Assembly: GCF_028875915.1 (NCBI RefSeq)
Contig: NZ_JAPEHW010000032.1
Coordinates: 1 to 41,935, forward strand
Direction of reading: 5' to 3'
DNA: 41,935 nt
DNA from: Pseudoalteromonas sp. G4
GTDB taxonomy: Bacteria > Pseudomonadota > Gammaproteobacteria > Enterobacterales > Alteromonadaceae
The notes under the pieces are model-generated. The model saw only the letters and a list, made by a program, of their open reading frames with translations, searched no databases and was not told where the DNA came from. The stretch's first letter is position 1, and every line of letters starts with the position of its first letter. The position numbers and the translations under genes are program-made. Shown one piece after another: positions 1 to 7,853 of the stretch.

Positions 1-31
1 CGTTTATCAATTCGTTTAGGGGGTTGTTCAT
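1..31 (-). CDS. Possible 5' end of a gene cut by the window edge
   Basis: On the minus strand an ATG at 31-29 opens a frame that reads MNNPLNELIN and runs off the left end. A GAG-containing purine stretch lies about ten bases upstream of the ATG. Only ten codons are visible, so no function can be given and the frame may be chance. Confidence 0.25.
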   Translation of the reverse strand, partial: MNNPLNELIN

Positions 32-361
32 TTTTAATTACTCATTTTATTAATTGAGTAATTAACTAGATTTAAGACATGCAAAATAGCGATGTTCATC
101 GCAATAAATTTAAGAAAATACAAAATAGAAACGGGTACATTCGTCAATATACCCGCGATTAACCTGTGTTTAACTTGTATTCATGGTTTTAACTCTTAAT
201 TAAAATAAAATCTGAGTGCACTCTTCGGATCTCAACACCCCTGGCAAACAATCCATATATCGAACAGCGCTGGCTTATAAATTATGCGCGCACCAGATGT
301 TCGTCGCCCGTGCTTCGGTGGCGTCATCTTATGAAATGATTACAAATAGCAAAAACTTTGA
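32..361. other. Intergenic stretch with short hairpins, no gene seen
   Basis: No convincing frame is present. Two small palindromic structures are visible: GCGATG/CATCGC at 89-102, and CGGGTA/TACCCG with arms at 132-137 and 150-155. A GC-rich segment at 305-323 can also fold. None has a proper U-run, so I do not call a terminator. The stretch lies downstream of the PIN-like gene, so its transcription stop should be near here. Confidence 0.4.
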
Positions 362-913
362 TTAAGCCGTTCTTTGCACCCAGTGTTTTTTATTATTGGG
401 TGAACGAATGATTTTATTTGCTTTATTTAATGAGGTAATAGCGCGGCAGAAATCGGCTTTAGTTAACCCTAATTGCTTTTGTAATTTATCGTTTAGAGGC
501 CTTGGTTGATGTAACGCTTCAAACACTAGCTCAACATGTGTTTTTGGCTGAATAGGAACAACTGTATCGTCTTTTGTTTTTATGATGCTAGTCTTTGCGC
601 CAAACAACGCACACTGAAACTCAAACGCATCAATCAGGCTTGTGTCGTTCGTGTATAAACAAAACTCAACGTTTTTAATTTGTGATTTTGGTATTGAGGT
701 GAGAATACGCGATAAGTAAGCGATGATGTAAAAATCAGCTTGGTTAGACGAACTAGGGTAATCTGATAAGCACAAAAATAGTTGCTGTTCGCATACGCGT
801 TTAATGCTTTCAACTTTTGAAAAAACAAACACTTTATCAATAATTGTGGCGTTTACTTTCTCAAGTTCCTTAAGGCCGATATTTTCGGCATCAACAAAAA
901 TCATTTTCATCAT
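362..913 (-). CDS. PIN/NYN-like nuclease-domain protein with C-terminal winged-helix-like part
   Basis: This 183-aa protein opens with a strand ending in VDAEN (Asp8). It then has NQADFYIIAYLSRI with an internal Asp and a YTNDTSLID segment. These three acidic clusters fit the layout of PIN-like/NYN RNase domains, where conserved acids hold the metal. Residues from about 125 (THVELVFEALHQP to the end) resemble a small helix-turn-helix or winged-helix module. The start has AAAGGA a few bases upstream of paired ATG codons, so 913 or 910 could be used. It sits next to a hairpin array and an integrase module, so it may be accessory and could act in RNA-targeting defence or as a toxin. The fold assignment is by motif pattern only. 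Confidence 0.55.
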   Translation of the reverse strand: MMKMIFVDAENIGLKELEKVNATIIDKVFVFSKVESIKRVCEQQLFLCLSDYPSSSNQADFYIIAYLSRILTSIPKSQIKNVEFCLYTNDTSLIDAFEFQCALFGAKTSIIKTKDDTVVPIQPKTHVELVFEALHQPRPLNDKLQKQLGLTKADFCRAITSLNKANKIIRSPNNKKHWVQRTA

Positions 914-1503
914 AAAATCCTTTTACACTAATGTTGAATTTTGATTATTCAATACTTACATGTAGCAGTCAAACACACCAACTAGCAATATTCATTGCTA
1001 GTTACTACAAAATTAGGCTCGATATGATTCTCGTAATCACTGTGTGATGAAAATAGCCTTCGACTAATAGCCTCATTGCTTTGCAATTCAACTATAGGCA
1101 CTTTAACCGCTCGTCATTGCTGGGTTTTGCTACGCAAAGCAATGACTCTGCGTGCTACGCACTGGGCGCTTAAAGTGCTCGCGCTATCTACCGAGCTACG
1201 CTCTGTAGTAACCGCCTTTCCGCCCGTTTTTAATTGTGGCTGTTTTTACAAAACGTTTAGCCACTATTAACGTGCTGCTTTCTGACGAAAGCTGAGGTTC
1301 GCTTTCGAGTTTTACAAACTCTTAGCGAATTTTGCTGAAGGCAAAACGAAAATGCGGTTACTACAGACCAGCTGTAGATAGCGCGGCTTCATTTGACTTG
1401 TCATGCTGACAACTAAAATTACGCGCTTGTTGGCATCATGCTGATGCGCTTTTTATTGCATTTTGCTTGCAGCAAACTGCTGCTTTTGTTCTTTCAGAAG
1501 GCG
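914..1503. other. Dense cluster of DNA hairpins between the PIN-like gene and the integrase
   Basis: There is no believable gene here, and almost every base from about 980 to 1476 can pair locally. Simple hairpins: arms 980-989/994-1003 (AACTAGCAAT), 1036-1040/1044-1048, 1075-1079/1083-1087. A compound domain is closed by GCACTTTAA (1098-1106)/TTAAAGTGC (1170-1178) and contains GTCATTGCT (1113-1121)/AGCAATGAC (1138-1146). A larger domain is closed by 1181-1191/1374-1384 (11 bp) and 1203-1215/1354-1366 (13 bp), with several hairpins inside. Three more follow at 1398-1412, 1433-1447 and 1462-1476. Most loops are 3 nt, mainly TAC then TGC. It could be a folded recombination site, a structured RNA downstream of the integrase, or a palindrome hotspot. 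Confidence 0.8.
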
Positions 1504-2760
1504 CTATATTTTGACTATTTGCCAATCTGATCCGCGTAAGTCGTTATAGGCGTCTGTCATTTTTTGTTCGCTATGGCCACAGAGCTGGCGAGTGTCGATG
1601 CCTTGTTCACGGTACAAGCGCTCAGATAAAGATCTTATTTCATGGAAGCTCGCTGGTGTGCTGCTCCAATTAATACCTGTTTTATCGCGGGCATTTTTAA
1701 AATGACGAGTTAAAAGAATAGGGCTCACTGCATCACCTATTTTAGCTTTATTACGGTTTTTTGTATGGTGTAATACAAAGTCACTTTCAATATTGTGATG
1801 CGCTAATTTAATGACATCATGTATTGATTGATCAATTATTCTTAACTTAAGAGCTAACGGTATTTTTAAAAGCTTGCCAGTCTTTAACTGAAAAACATGT
1901 AAATAGTCGTTTTCAAGATAGGAGTAGGGAGCAAATCTAACTAACTTTTGAAACGAATCGCCCGCATCATTGGTGTCGATAAAGTGGTTTGGGTTTTCTT
2001 TATATTTATTGAAACGTTCTTCCCAATCGCTACCTTTGAATTTTCTTAGAAGACATAGGTCAGTCCTACGTTGTGCCGTGACGAGAGCTAAAAGACTCGC
2101 TAATTTGAAGGGCTTGTAATCAAATTGAGCTGAGATTTGCTCAAATTGCGATAGTGATAAACGAGATTTTGTGACTTTAGCAACGGGCTTTTTAGTTGTT
2201 TTAGCTGGATTAAACATAGAATCGACTTCACCAGCTTGTGCCGCTTCTGTGAATATGTCGATGTACACACTTCTCACAGCCTGAGCTGAGCGCACTTTTC
2301 CTTCTTTTAAATAGCTATCAAGTAAAGCTTTAACGAGTTTAGTTGTGATGGCATCAAGTTTGTATTTACCATGTGCTTTATTAATTCGGTTAATTAATCC
2401 GCGGCGAACTTTCCAAGTGTTTGGTTTCAAAGCACCAGATTTTAGTTTATCTTCTTGAACAGCTGTGTATTGAGTAAGCCATGTGCTGAGTTTAATGCTT
2501 TTGCTCGAAGTTTTGGCTGTGTTTACTATCAAAGTAACCTTAGCACTAGCAACTAATGGGATAAGGCAAGCATTGAGCTTCCGTGCTGTTTCTATAGCTT
2601 GTGTTACATCGCTACCAAGGCCTCGATATTGCTTGACGCCAGTGAATTCTTTAAATCCAAATCTGGGGTCTTTATACTGGCAAGCAACACCTGTTCGACT
2701 TCTTCTATCACGTCTTACGTAAAGATTTTCGACGCCATGTTGGTTTAGCTCATTTCTCAT
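1504..2760 (-). CDS. Lambda-Int-type tyrosine recombinase (integrase A)
   Basis: This 418-aa site-specific recombinase has the lambda integrase layout. The N-terminal arm-binding-like region includes NLYVRR...YKDPRFGFKEF. A core-binding domain spans about 88-195 and the catalytic domain starts near 200. Catalytic residues are visible: Arg231 in TAQRRTDL, Lys293 in QLKTGK, His373 and Arg376 in FHEIRSL, His396 in LCGH, and nucleophile Tyr405 in TDAY. The ending RGSDWQIVKI resembles the lambda Int tail. It appears intact and probably catalyses integration or excision. It is the last gene of the minus-strand module xis-intB-intA, 98 nt after intB, and reads toward the hairpin cluster. Integrase genes usually lie beside their att site, which makes that cluster a candidate element end. 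Confidence 0.9.
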   Translation of the reverse strand: MRNELNQHGVENLYVRRDRRSRTGVACQYKDPRFGFKEFTGVKQYRGLGSDVTQAIETARKLNACLIPLVASAKVTLIVNTAKTSSKSIKLSTWLTQYTAVQEDKLKSGALKPNTWKVRRGLINRINKAHGKYKLDAITTKLVKALLDSYLKEGKVRSAQAVRSVYIDIFTEAAQAGEVDSMFNPAKTTKKPVAKVTKSRLSLSQFEQISAQFDYKPFKLASLLALVTAQRRTDLCLLRKFKGSDWEERFNKYKENPNHFIDTNDAGDSFQKLVRFAPYSYLENDYLHVFQLKTGKLLKIPLALKLRIIDQSIHDVIKLAHHNIESDFVLHHTKNRNKAKIGDAVSPILLTRHFKNARDKTGINWSSTPASFHEIRSLSERLYREQGIDTRQLCGHSEQKMTDAYNDLRGSDWQIVKI

Positions 2761-2858
2761 CTAATCCAAGGCCTGTTTTATTTATAACTCTTTAATTCTC
2801 CTAATTTATATGATAAAAGTCATGAATATGTTTTACGCCTGTAAAAGATATTCTTATG

Positions 2859-4277
2859 CTATTCAATCTCAGCAAAGCTAGTGCGTGGTGCTAGATAAGT
2901 TTCAGTTATTTTACTTTTTGGTGAATGCCCTAATGAGGATCTAACTCCTTTGCTCGCACATTGTGAATTTTCAATTTCGTCATCTATGGTGCTTGTTTTA
3001 GTTTCTTGTACAAGGCGTTCACCATCGCGACCATTGTATTTTTCTGATAGTCTGGCTGCAAGACTCCGAAGTTCATATAATGAAGGCGGAGTGCCACTTG
3101 CCCAGGTTAAATTAAGTTTAGCAATCTGCTTTTTAAAATTATCTGCTACAGCTTTTGGTGAGATTGGATCTCCCGATTTTGCTCGCCCGCGCCCTTTTTG
3201 ATAACTTAAAACGAAATCCGATTCTACTGTTATGTATTCCTCTATTTCTTTTAGTATTTCACCTGCGCTTTTGATATTTTCATCTACCTTATGTGAGAAT
3301 GGTACAGTACGAAATGTTCCTTTTTTTGTTTCGAAAATACGAAATACTTGAGCATCTTTATCAATATAAGAATATGGTAAGTTTTTAATTACATCTTTAA
3401 ACGTTTTGACTTCAGAATTCGAAAATTTCCCGTCGTTATAGTTTTGTACTCTTTGTTCATAATCTTGCCCTCTCTCTTTTCTCATTATGGATACTTCAAT
3501 AGGTCTTGCATTTAGTACGAGACAAAGGTCATTGAATAATTTATATATTTTTGGTTGACTATTATTCGCCTGAATTTTAATAAATACCTTATATTCAAGT
3601 CTCGATCGCTTAACTTTTACTTTTATAGACTTGAGCTTGTTTAGGTCGTTTAGATTAAAGTCAAAGTAACCTTGTTGTGATCCATGTTTTAAAAGTCTTT
3701 TGTAACCATTTTTAAGTTGTTGAGCAGCTCTTTTTTTTCCTTTACTTATTAAAACGGCCATATGTTTTGATATATTTTCTATTGTTAGATACTCAGGCGA
3801 GAGATTACCAAAAATCTTTGCGATTCTGTTATAAGGCGTGTTGTATGTTTTAATAGTAGCAGCTGCTAAATTATCTCGAATGTGCTCTTGTTTAATTGAG
3901 CTAATTACGGAATTCACTGTTAATTGTTCATTATTGGTTTGCACCAACTTATGCTCAATAGGGCTGATTGTAATTTCTGGTTCGACAGTTTTTAAGTATG
4001 TTCCATTATTTCTAATTTTGTATTCCTCTTTGTAAGCTTTAATCTCGGCAATTGATAATTGTGCGAATGCTTCTAGGATTTCATTTGCCTTTGTATTTGC
4101 GGTCTCTTTACAGCTGCCAAGTGATAGTCGCTTTACGTTGCTTTTGTATAAGCCATGTAAACCATAAAATGGATTGTTCATTTGGAAACTTTCCTTAGTT
4201 GCTGATCTATCGTCTGACTTGCCATAGACGCCAGTAGGAAGGCCTATTGATAATGAATTTATTTTTTGTACAGGCAT
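2859..4277 (-). CDS. Second, divergent lambda-Int-type tyrosine recombinase (integrase B)
   Basis: This 472-aa paralogue of the neighbouring integrase shares segments such as LPYSYIDKD and the pattern before the catalytic Lys. Catalytic positions are Arg258 (NARPIEV), Lys318 or 319 (ETKKGT), Arg404 in LYELRSL, His451 in LGHSP and Tyr461 in TETY. Two features are odd. Tyr401 replaces the His of the HxxR box, and about 27 extra residues separate that box from the GH motif compared with integrase A. The N-terminus is also longer. It starts 2 nt after the excisionase stop, so translation is probably coupled. It may be an active partner recognising another site, or a regulator that has lost full activity; the core residues R, K, R, H, Y favour activity. 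Confidence 0.85.
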   Translation of the reverse strand: MPVQKINSLSIGLPTGVYGKSDDRSATKESFQMNNPFYGLHGLYKSNVKRLSLGSCKETANTKANEILEAFAQLSIAEIKAYKEEYKIRNNGTYLKTVEPEITISPIEHKLVQTNNEQLTVNSVISSIKQEHIRDNLAAATIKTYNTPYNRIAKIFGNLSPEYLTIENISKHMAVLISKGKKRAAQQLKNGYKRLLKHGSQQGYFDFNLNDLNKLKSIKVKVKRSRLEYKVFIKIQANNSQPKIYKLFNDLCLVLNARPIEVSIMRKERGQDYEQRVQNYNDGKFSNSEVKTFKDVIKNLPYSYIDKDAQVFRIFETKKGTFRTVPFSHKVDENIKSAGEILKEIEEYITVESDFVLSYQKGRGRAKSGDPISPKAVADNFKKQIAKLNLTWASGTPPSLYELRSLAARLSEKYNGRDGERLVQETKTSTIDDEIENSQCASKGVRSSLGHSPKSKITETYLAPRTSFAEIE

Positions 4278-4279
4278 AA

Positions 4280-4525
4280 TTATCCTAAAAGTTGTTGTAA
4301 TTTTTGGTTTATTTTATTGCGTTCATCTATGGTTTTTAGCTTGGGCTTCAAATCAACAAGCTTATTAATATATTTGGCATTTCTAATAACTTTATATTTA
4401 CCACCATGTTTTTCTGGGGTAGGAAAAATTAAACCTTTTTGGCACCATCGGCGAACTGTTTGTGCACAGTAAGCATCGCCATAATTTAAGTGCCACCAAG
4501 TTTTTAGATCTACGAAGTTATTCAA
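4280..4525 (-). CDS. Lambda Xis-like excisionase / small DNA-binding protein
   Basis: This 81-aa basic protein has a winged-helix excisionase signature. Residues 19-45 (AQTVRRWCQKGLIFPTP, then a wing with HGGKYKV) match the pattern of lambda Xis, where TVRRW is followed by IFPPP and a basic wing. Excisionases bind att arms, bend DNA and tip the integrase toward excision. The gene heads the operon with two integrases and stops 2 nt before integrase B starts. Its start codon lies inside the first arm of an 11-nt inverted repeat (4524-4534), which suggests autoregulation. The MerR-like fold could also make it a transcriptional regulator. The excisionase call is by motif and neighbourhood. Confidence 0.8.
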   Translation of the reverse strand: MNNFVDLKTWWHLNYGDAYCAQTVRRWCQKGLIFPTPEKHGGKYKVIRNAKYINKLVDLKPKLKTIDERNKINQKLQQLLG

Positions 4526-4588
4526 GTTTTGTACTCCAAGTAGTTAATTTCCCCTATTAGAAAATAATTTTTGAAATGTACAAAACTT
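4524..4588. promoter_or_regulatory. 11-nt inverted repeat at the start of the recombination operon
   Basis: AAGTTTTGTAC (4524-4534) and GTACAAAACTT (4578-4588) are perfect reverse complements 43 nt apart. The first arm overlaps the xis start codon. Paired sites around a promoter and start suggest an operator or arm sites for Xis or integrase. No regulator is identified. Confidence 0.5.
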
Positions 4589-4885
4589 CGATTAAGCAAA
4601 AAAAATAATATCTTTTTCTAGTTAAAACAGTGCAATAGGAGGAGGGTTTTATATATTTTGCTTATTTTTAATAAAAATATTTTTAGCATTGAATACTGTT
4701 AGCCTAAAAAATAAACAAAAATTACTGGTTGTGATTTATGTAGGAAATCAATAGTAGGTTTAACTTTAATAAGGATTAACGTTAAAAATATGGTTTGTTG
4801 GGCATGTTAGGAATATATTATCTAGAATTTAAAAATGCTTATTAATTGAATTTTATGACAATTAACAAAAATGGAATTAATTTGA
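4526..4885. other. Very AT-rich divergent promoter region
   Basis: This 360-nt spacer separates the minus-strand recombination operon from the plus-strand cargo gene. It is much more AT-rich than the surrounding genes, with many TATATT and TAATAAA-like stretches that could be -10 boxes in either direction. A strong Shine-Dalgarno-like AGGAGGAGGG near 4637-4646 is not followed by an open frame. The composition fits transferred DNA silenced by H-NS-type proteins, which is inference. Confidence 0.5.
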
Positions 4886-5554
4886 ATGACAAACTCTAAT
4901 GTTTCCCAAATAGATAACCTCGAAGAACTTTTAGTTGATTGGCAAAGCAAATTTCCTGAAGGCTTACATTTTAATATAGATGGAATTATTTCTGTTGATG
5001 ATTGGGAAAAATGCGATGTAAAAGTTTTGTTTGTTTTAAAAGAAACTAATAAAGCTAAGCAAAATATAGTCTCGGCAATTAATAGAGCTTTAACAACAAA
5101 AAAAAGCGGTTGGTGGAAGGGTAAAGTTCTTCGTAGAGTTGGACGTTGGGCCTATGGTTTACAAAATTATAATGGTGAAGTCCCTGCTATAAGAGATGCA
5201 AAACTAAATTTAAAAGCAGCAATTAAAAGTATTGCATATATTAACATTAGAAAAACCGCTGGAGGGGCTAGAACTAATAAAAAGTCTTTTGATGCTCATG
5301 CAGCTGAGTTTGCTCCTTACGTTCGTAGGCAAATTGAATTAATAAAACCGGATATAATAGTTCTTGGTGGTACTTATAAGCAAATTAAGAAGTATGTATT
5401 TCCAGAACTTAGTAAAGTAAGTGAACGAGTGCATAAGCATGAGGACATGTTGTTTATTAACGCTTTCCATCCGGCGGCTGTTAAGCAGGCATCAATTCTT
5501 TACCAACAAGTTGTAGGAAATTACCATAATTATAAAAAAGAGAATATGAACTGA
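4886..5554 (+). CDS. Cargo protein, possibly uracil-DNA-glycosylase-like fold
   Basis: I do not recognise this 222-aa protein as a named family. It has a strand KVLFVLKETN (about 46-55), a central IAYINIRK motif, a helix-strand unit ending IKPDIIVLGGTYKQI, and a late FINAFHPAAV motif. An early acidic/Asn loop, a late His-Pro-small loop and the strand IIVLGG are reminiscent of the uracil-DNA glycosylase superfamily, where the HPS/HPA loop is catalytic or DNA-contacting. That call is tentative. The gene is AT-rich, divergent from an xis-int-int module and followed by a strong terminator. It is therefore probably the only cargo of a small integrative element, and base-excision-like nucleases are plausible defence effectors. 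Confidence 0.5.
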   Translation: MTNSNVSQIDNLEELLVDWQSKFPEGLHFNIDGIISVDDWEKCDVKVLFVLKETNKAKQNIVSAINRALTTKKSGWWKGKVLRRVGRWAYGLQNYNGEVPAIRDAKLNLKAAIKSIAYINIRKTAGGARTNKKSFDAHAAEFAPYVRRQIELIKPDIIVLGGTYKQIKKYVFPELSKVSERVHKHEDMLFINAFHPAAVKQASILYQQVVGNYHNYKKENMN

Positions 5555-6029
5555 CTTGACTGCTGTATAACAAGAAAGTGTAGCAACCTTAATCGATGAT
5601 CGCGATTGAGGTTTTTCACTAAATTAGGAAAGTCTATTACTTTGGTTTCAGCAATAGCTGATAATTTATAACGTTAATCAGAATTAAAGTGAATTATTCT
5701 TTAAATTCTGACAGCTTGCCGAATAGTCCACTTTTTGACTTTGCGTCATTATTTCACCTTTTATTTCACTCAATTTCATAGGCCTCTTAAACTTGTCAGA
5801 AGCAACGTTAGTTGTTCTCTAAACCACTATTTATTCGTTTCACATCGTTAAAATAAATCAGCTTAATCGTAATTTCGTGTACTCATTCCGTTTGTTTACT
5901 ATTGTCAAAAATTGGAGGCTTTTCTCCTAGAATTCTCCTAAAATATTCCCCACAAAAAATGTAACCTATTGATAGCTAAAGATATGTTATGATAGGTGTA
6001 AGAAGTGTCAAAAACTGGAGTAAGTTATT
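5555..6029. other. Intergenic region, probable right end of the element
   Basis: This holds the terminator of the cargo gene (5585-5616) and then about 400 nt without a frame. It is AT-rich until near 6000, where the ribosome binding site of the phosphatase gene appears. If the recombination module belongs to an integrative element, its right attachment site should lie here. I could not find a clear direct repeat shared with the left side by eye. Confidence 0.4.
5585..5616 (+). terminator. Rho-independent terminator of the cargo gene
   Basis: AACCTTAATCG (5585-5595) pairs with CGATTGAGGTT (5603-5613) with one wobble pair, and the stem runs into a T-run. It lies 30 nt after the stop of the UDG-like gene. 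Confidence 0.75.
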
Positions 6030-6515
6030 GTGGATAAAGGGAAAAATCGGCCTTTTCGAGTGCTAGTCGTATGCATGGGTAATATTTGCCGTTCGCCTAC
6101 GGGTGAAGCGGTGCTTAAAGCTAAGGCGATTGATACGGGTATAGCTATAGAAGTGGATTCGGCTGGCACTATTGCTTATCACGCTGGGGAGCGCTCAGAT
6201 CCGCGTTCTCGTGCTGCGGGTGAGGCGCGTGGCTATGATTTCTCGATGATCCGTGCGCGGCAAGTAACAGCAAATGATTTTGAATATTTTGATGAGATCC
6301 TTTGTGCGGATAAGCAAAACTTGGCGGACTTACAAGCGATATGTCCGAATCAATATCAAGACAAAATAAAGTTATTTTTAAGTTACGGTGATATGGGCGA
6401 AAACGAAATACCCGACCCTTATTATGGTGGTGATCAAGGGTTTGAAACCGTGTTGGACTTGGTTGAAAATGCCTGTGATGCTTTTTTAAAATCACTCGAT
6501 AACAAACGAGTGTGA
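6030..6515 (+). CDS. Low-molecular-weight protein tyrosine phosphatase
   Basis: The 161-aa protein carries the P-loop CMGNICRSP, in which Cys15 is the nucleophile and Arg21 binds phosphate in the C-x5-R pattern. The general acid Asp128 sits in DPYYGG. Length and layout are those of LMW-PTPs, which remove phosphate from tyrosine residues of bacterial kinases or small substrates in the cytoplasm. Translation starts at GTG 6030, with GGAG at 6017-6020 nine bases upstream. No exopolysaccharide (wza/wzc) genes are beside it, so it stands alone rather than in a capsule operon. It may mark the first core gene to the right of the mobile region. Confidence 0.93.
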   Translation: MDKGKNRPFRVLVVCMGNICRSPTGEAVLKAKAIDTGIAIEVDSAGTIAYHAGERSDPRSRAAGEARGYDFSMIRARQVTANDFEYFDEILCADKQNLADLQAICPNQYQDKIKLFLSYGDMGENEIPDPYYGGDQGFETVLDLVENACDAFLKSLDNKRV

Positions 6516-6549
6516 TTTAGTAGATTAATTAAAAAATTACGATAATTTT

Positions 6550-6577
6550 AAAAGGCACAAATCAGTTTGTGCCTTTT
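6550..6577. terminator. Bidirectional terminator
   Basis: AAAAGGCACAAA (6550-6561) and TTTGTGCCTTTT (6566-6577) form a perfect 12-bp stem with a TCAG loop. A/T runs on both sides let it serve the phosphatase gene and the convergent diguanylate cyclase gene. Confidence 0.9.
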
Positions 6578-6600
6578 AACTTTGCCTGTAACGTAAAGGT

Positions 6601-7620
6601 TTACAGGGTAATTACACAATTGCGCCCTGCATCTTTTGCTTTGTATACAGCAACATCAGCTCTTTTGATGGTTTCTTCAATGGTGTGTTCTAAGCCCATT
6701 TCAGCGACCCCAAAGCTTGCGGTCAGTTTAATAATTTTATGTTCATGTTGGATTGACATGTTTTCAACTGATACGCGCAATCGCTCAGCCAATAGCGATG
6801 CTTGTTTTTCTGTAGTGTATGGCAAAATGATTATAAACTCTTCGCCACCATATCTACATAGAACATCCTCTAATCGCAATTGTGTTAAGCAGTTTTTTGC
6901 AAACTGTGCGAGTACAATATCGCCCGCTTCGTGACCAAATTCATCATTAACTTGTTTAAAGTGATCTAAATCGATCATTATCAGTGATAGTGGTGTTTGC
7001 AAACGATATTGCGAATTTTTAGCACTTTGAACCCGTTCGTTAAAATAGCGGCGATTTTTGAGACCTGTAAGGGTGTCTACAAATGCCATTTCTTTAAGTT
7101 GATTTTGAAGCTTTAGTGTTTCTAAAGCCATCAATCGTCTACTACAACTATCAGCGAGTGATTCAGCGTAAACAATATCCTCGTTAGTCCAAATATGATG
7201 ATTTGCATAAGATTCGCAGCTCACCACGCCATGTGGTTTACCATTATGATAAATCACCGTATCGAGTAGCGCTCGTGAACAATTATTGTTATGAATTTTC
7301 AACTCGATGGTTCGATTATCTAGTTCGACATTGTTCGCGGCAACAGTATGCCCTAAAAGTATTTGTTCAAAATACACCGGATATTGTTGTATTGCTAAGC
7401 TTTGACAAAACTCTTCTTGATTGTGGGTACTTGCAATACAGTTTAATTGGCTTGGTTTGTCTAAATCATTAACTAACCAAACGGATATTTTATCAACACA
7501 GAGAAAGTGTAAGCCTTCACTAAGCAGATCTTTTAACAGTTCATCAAAGCTTTCAGCAAACTCAATGCTATGAGAACTAACGCGACGCAACCTTTGGCGT
7601 GCTTGTTGAGGTGTCAACAT
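6601..7620 (-). CDS. GAF-GGDEF diguanylate cyclase
   Basis: This 339-aa protein has a GAF-like sensor at about 15-165 and a GGDEF domain at about 170-339. The active-site loop reads GGEEF at 258-262, compatible with cyclising two GTP into c-di-GMP. RLED at 249-252, five residues before the loop, is the RxxD inhibitory site that allows product feedback. No transmembrane segment is seen, so it should be cytosolic and sense a small ligand. I prefer ATG 7620 because AAAGGG lies upstream of it. A GTG at 7656 would add 12 residues (MYGSTLLKGCSC) but has no ribosome binding site. It is monocistronic and ends at the shared terminator. Confidence 0.92.
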   Translation of the reverse strand: MLTPQQARQRLRRVSSHSIEFAESFDELLKDLLSEGLHFLCVDKISVWLVNDLDKPSQLNCIASTHNQEEFCQSLAIQQYPVYFEQILLGHTVAANNVELDNRTIELKIHNNNCSRALLDTVIYHNGKPHGVVSCESYANHHIWTNEDIVYAESLADSCSRRLMALETLKLQNQLKEMAFVDTLTGLKNRRYFNERVQSAKNSQYRLQTPLSLIMIDLDHFKQVNDEFGHEAGDIVLAQFAKNCLTQLRLEDVLCRYGGEEFIIILPYTTEKQASLLAERLRVSVENMSIQHEHKIIKLTASFGVAEMGLEHTIEETIKRADVAVYKAKDAGRNCVITL

Positions 7621-7853
7621 ACAACTACAGCCCTTTAAAAGTGTGCTTCCATACACAGGAAAATAACTTTTTCACCAACTATAGTATTGCTTTTGGGTAA
7701 TTATTGTTTGATGTAGCGCAATAAACCAACGTTATTAGAGCTAATAATCGATTTAACGTATTAGATAAGCTCCTCGTAATAAGTCGAGATAGTATTCTTA
7801 AACGACTTCCCCTAATATACGCCTAGTTTTTATTTAAGGAGAAAATTAAGGCT

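Noticed and set aside
1076..1270. 64-aa frame on the plus strand inside the hairpin cluster
   Set aside because: It lies across several stem-loops, has no ribosome binding site, and its codons are dictated by the inverted repeats.
1098..1384. Integron attC site
   Set aside because: No RYYYAAC/GTTRRRY core pair was found, and the adjacent recombinase is lambda-type, not IntI. Only the general idea of a folded recombination site is kept.
4637..4646. Strong Shine-Dalgarno AGGAGGAGGG
   Set aside because: No start codon with an open frame follows at a usable distance.
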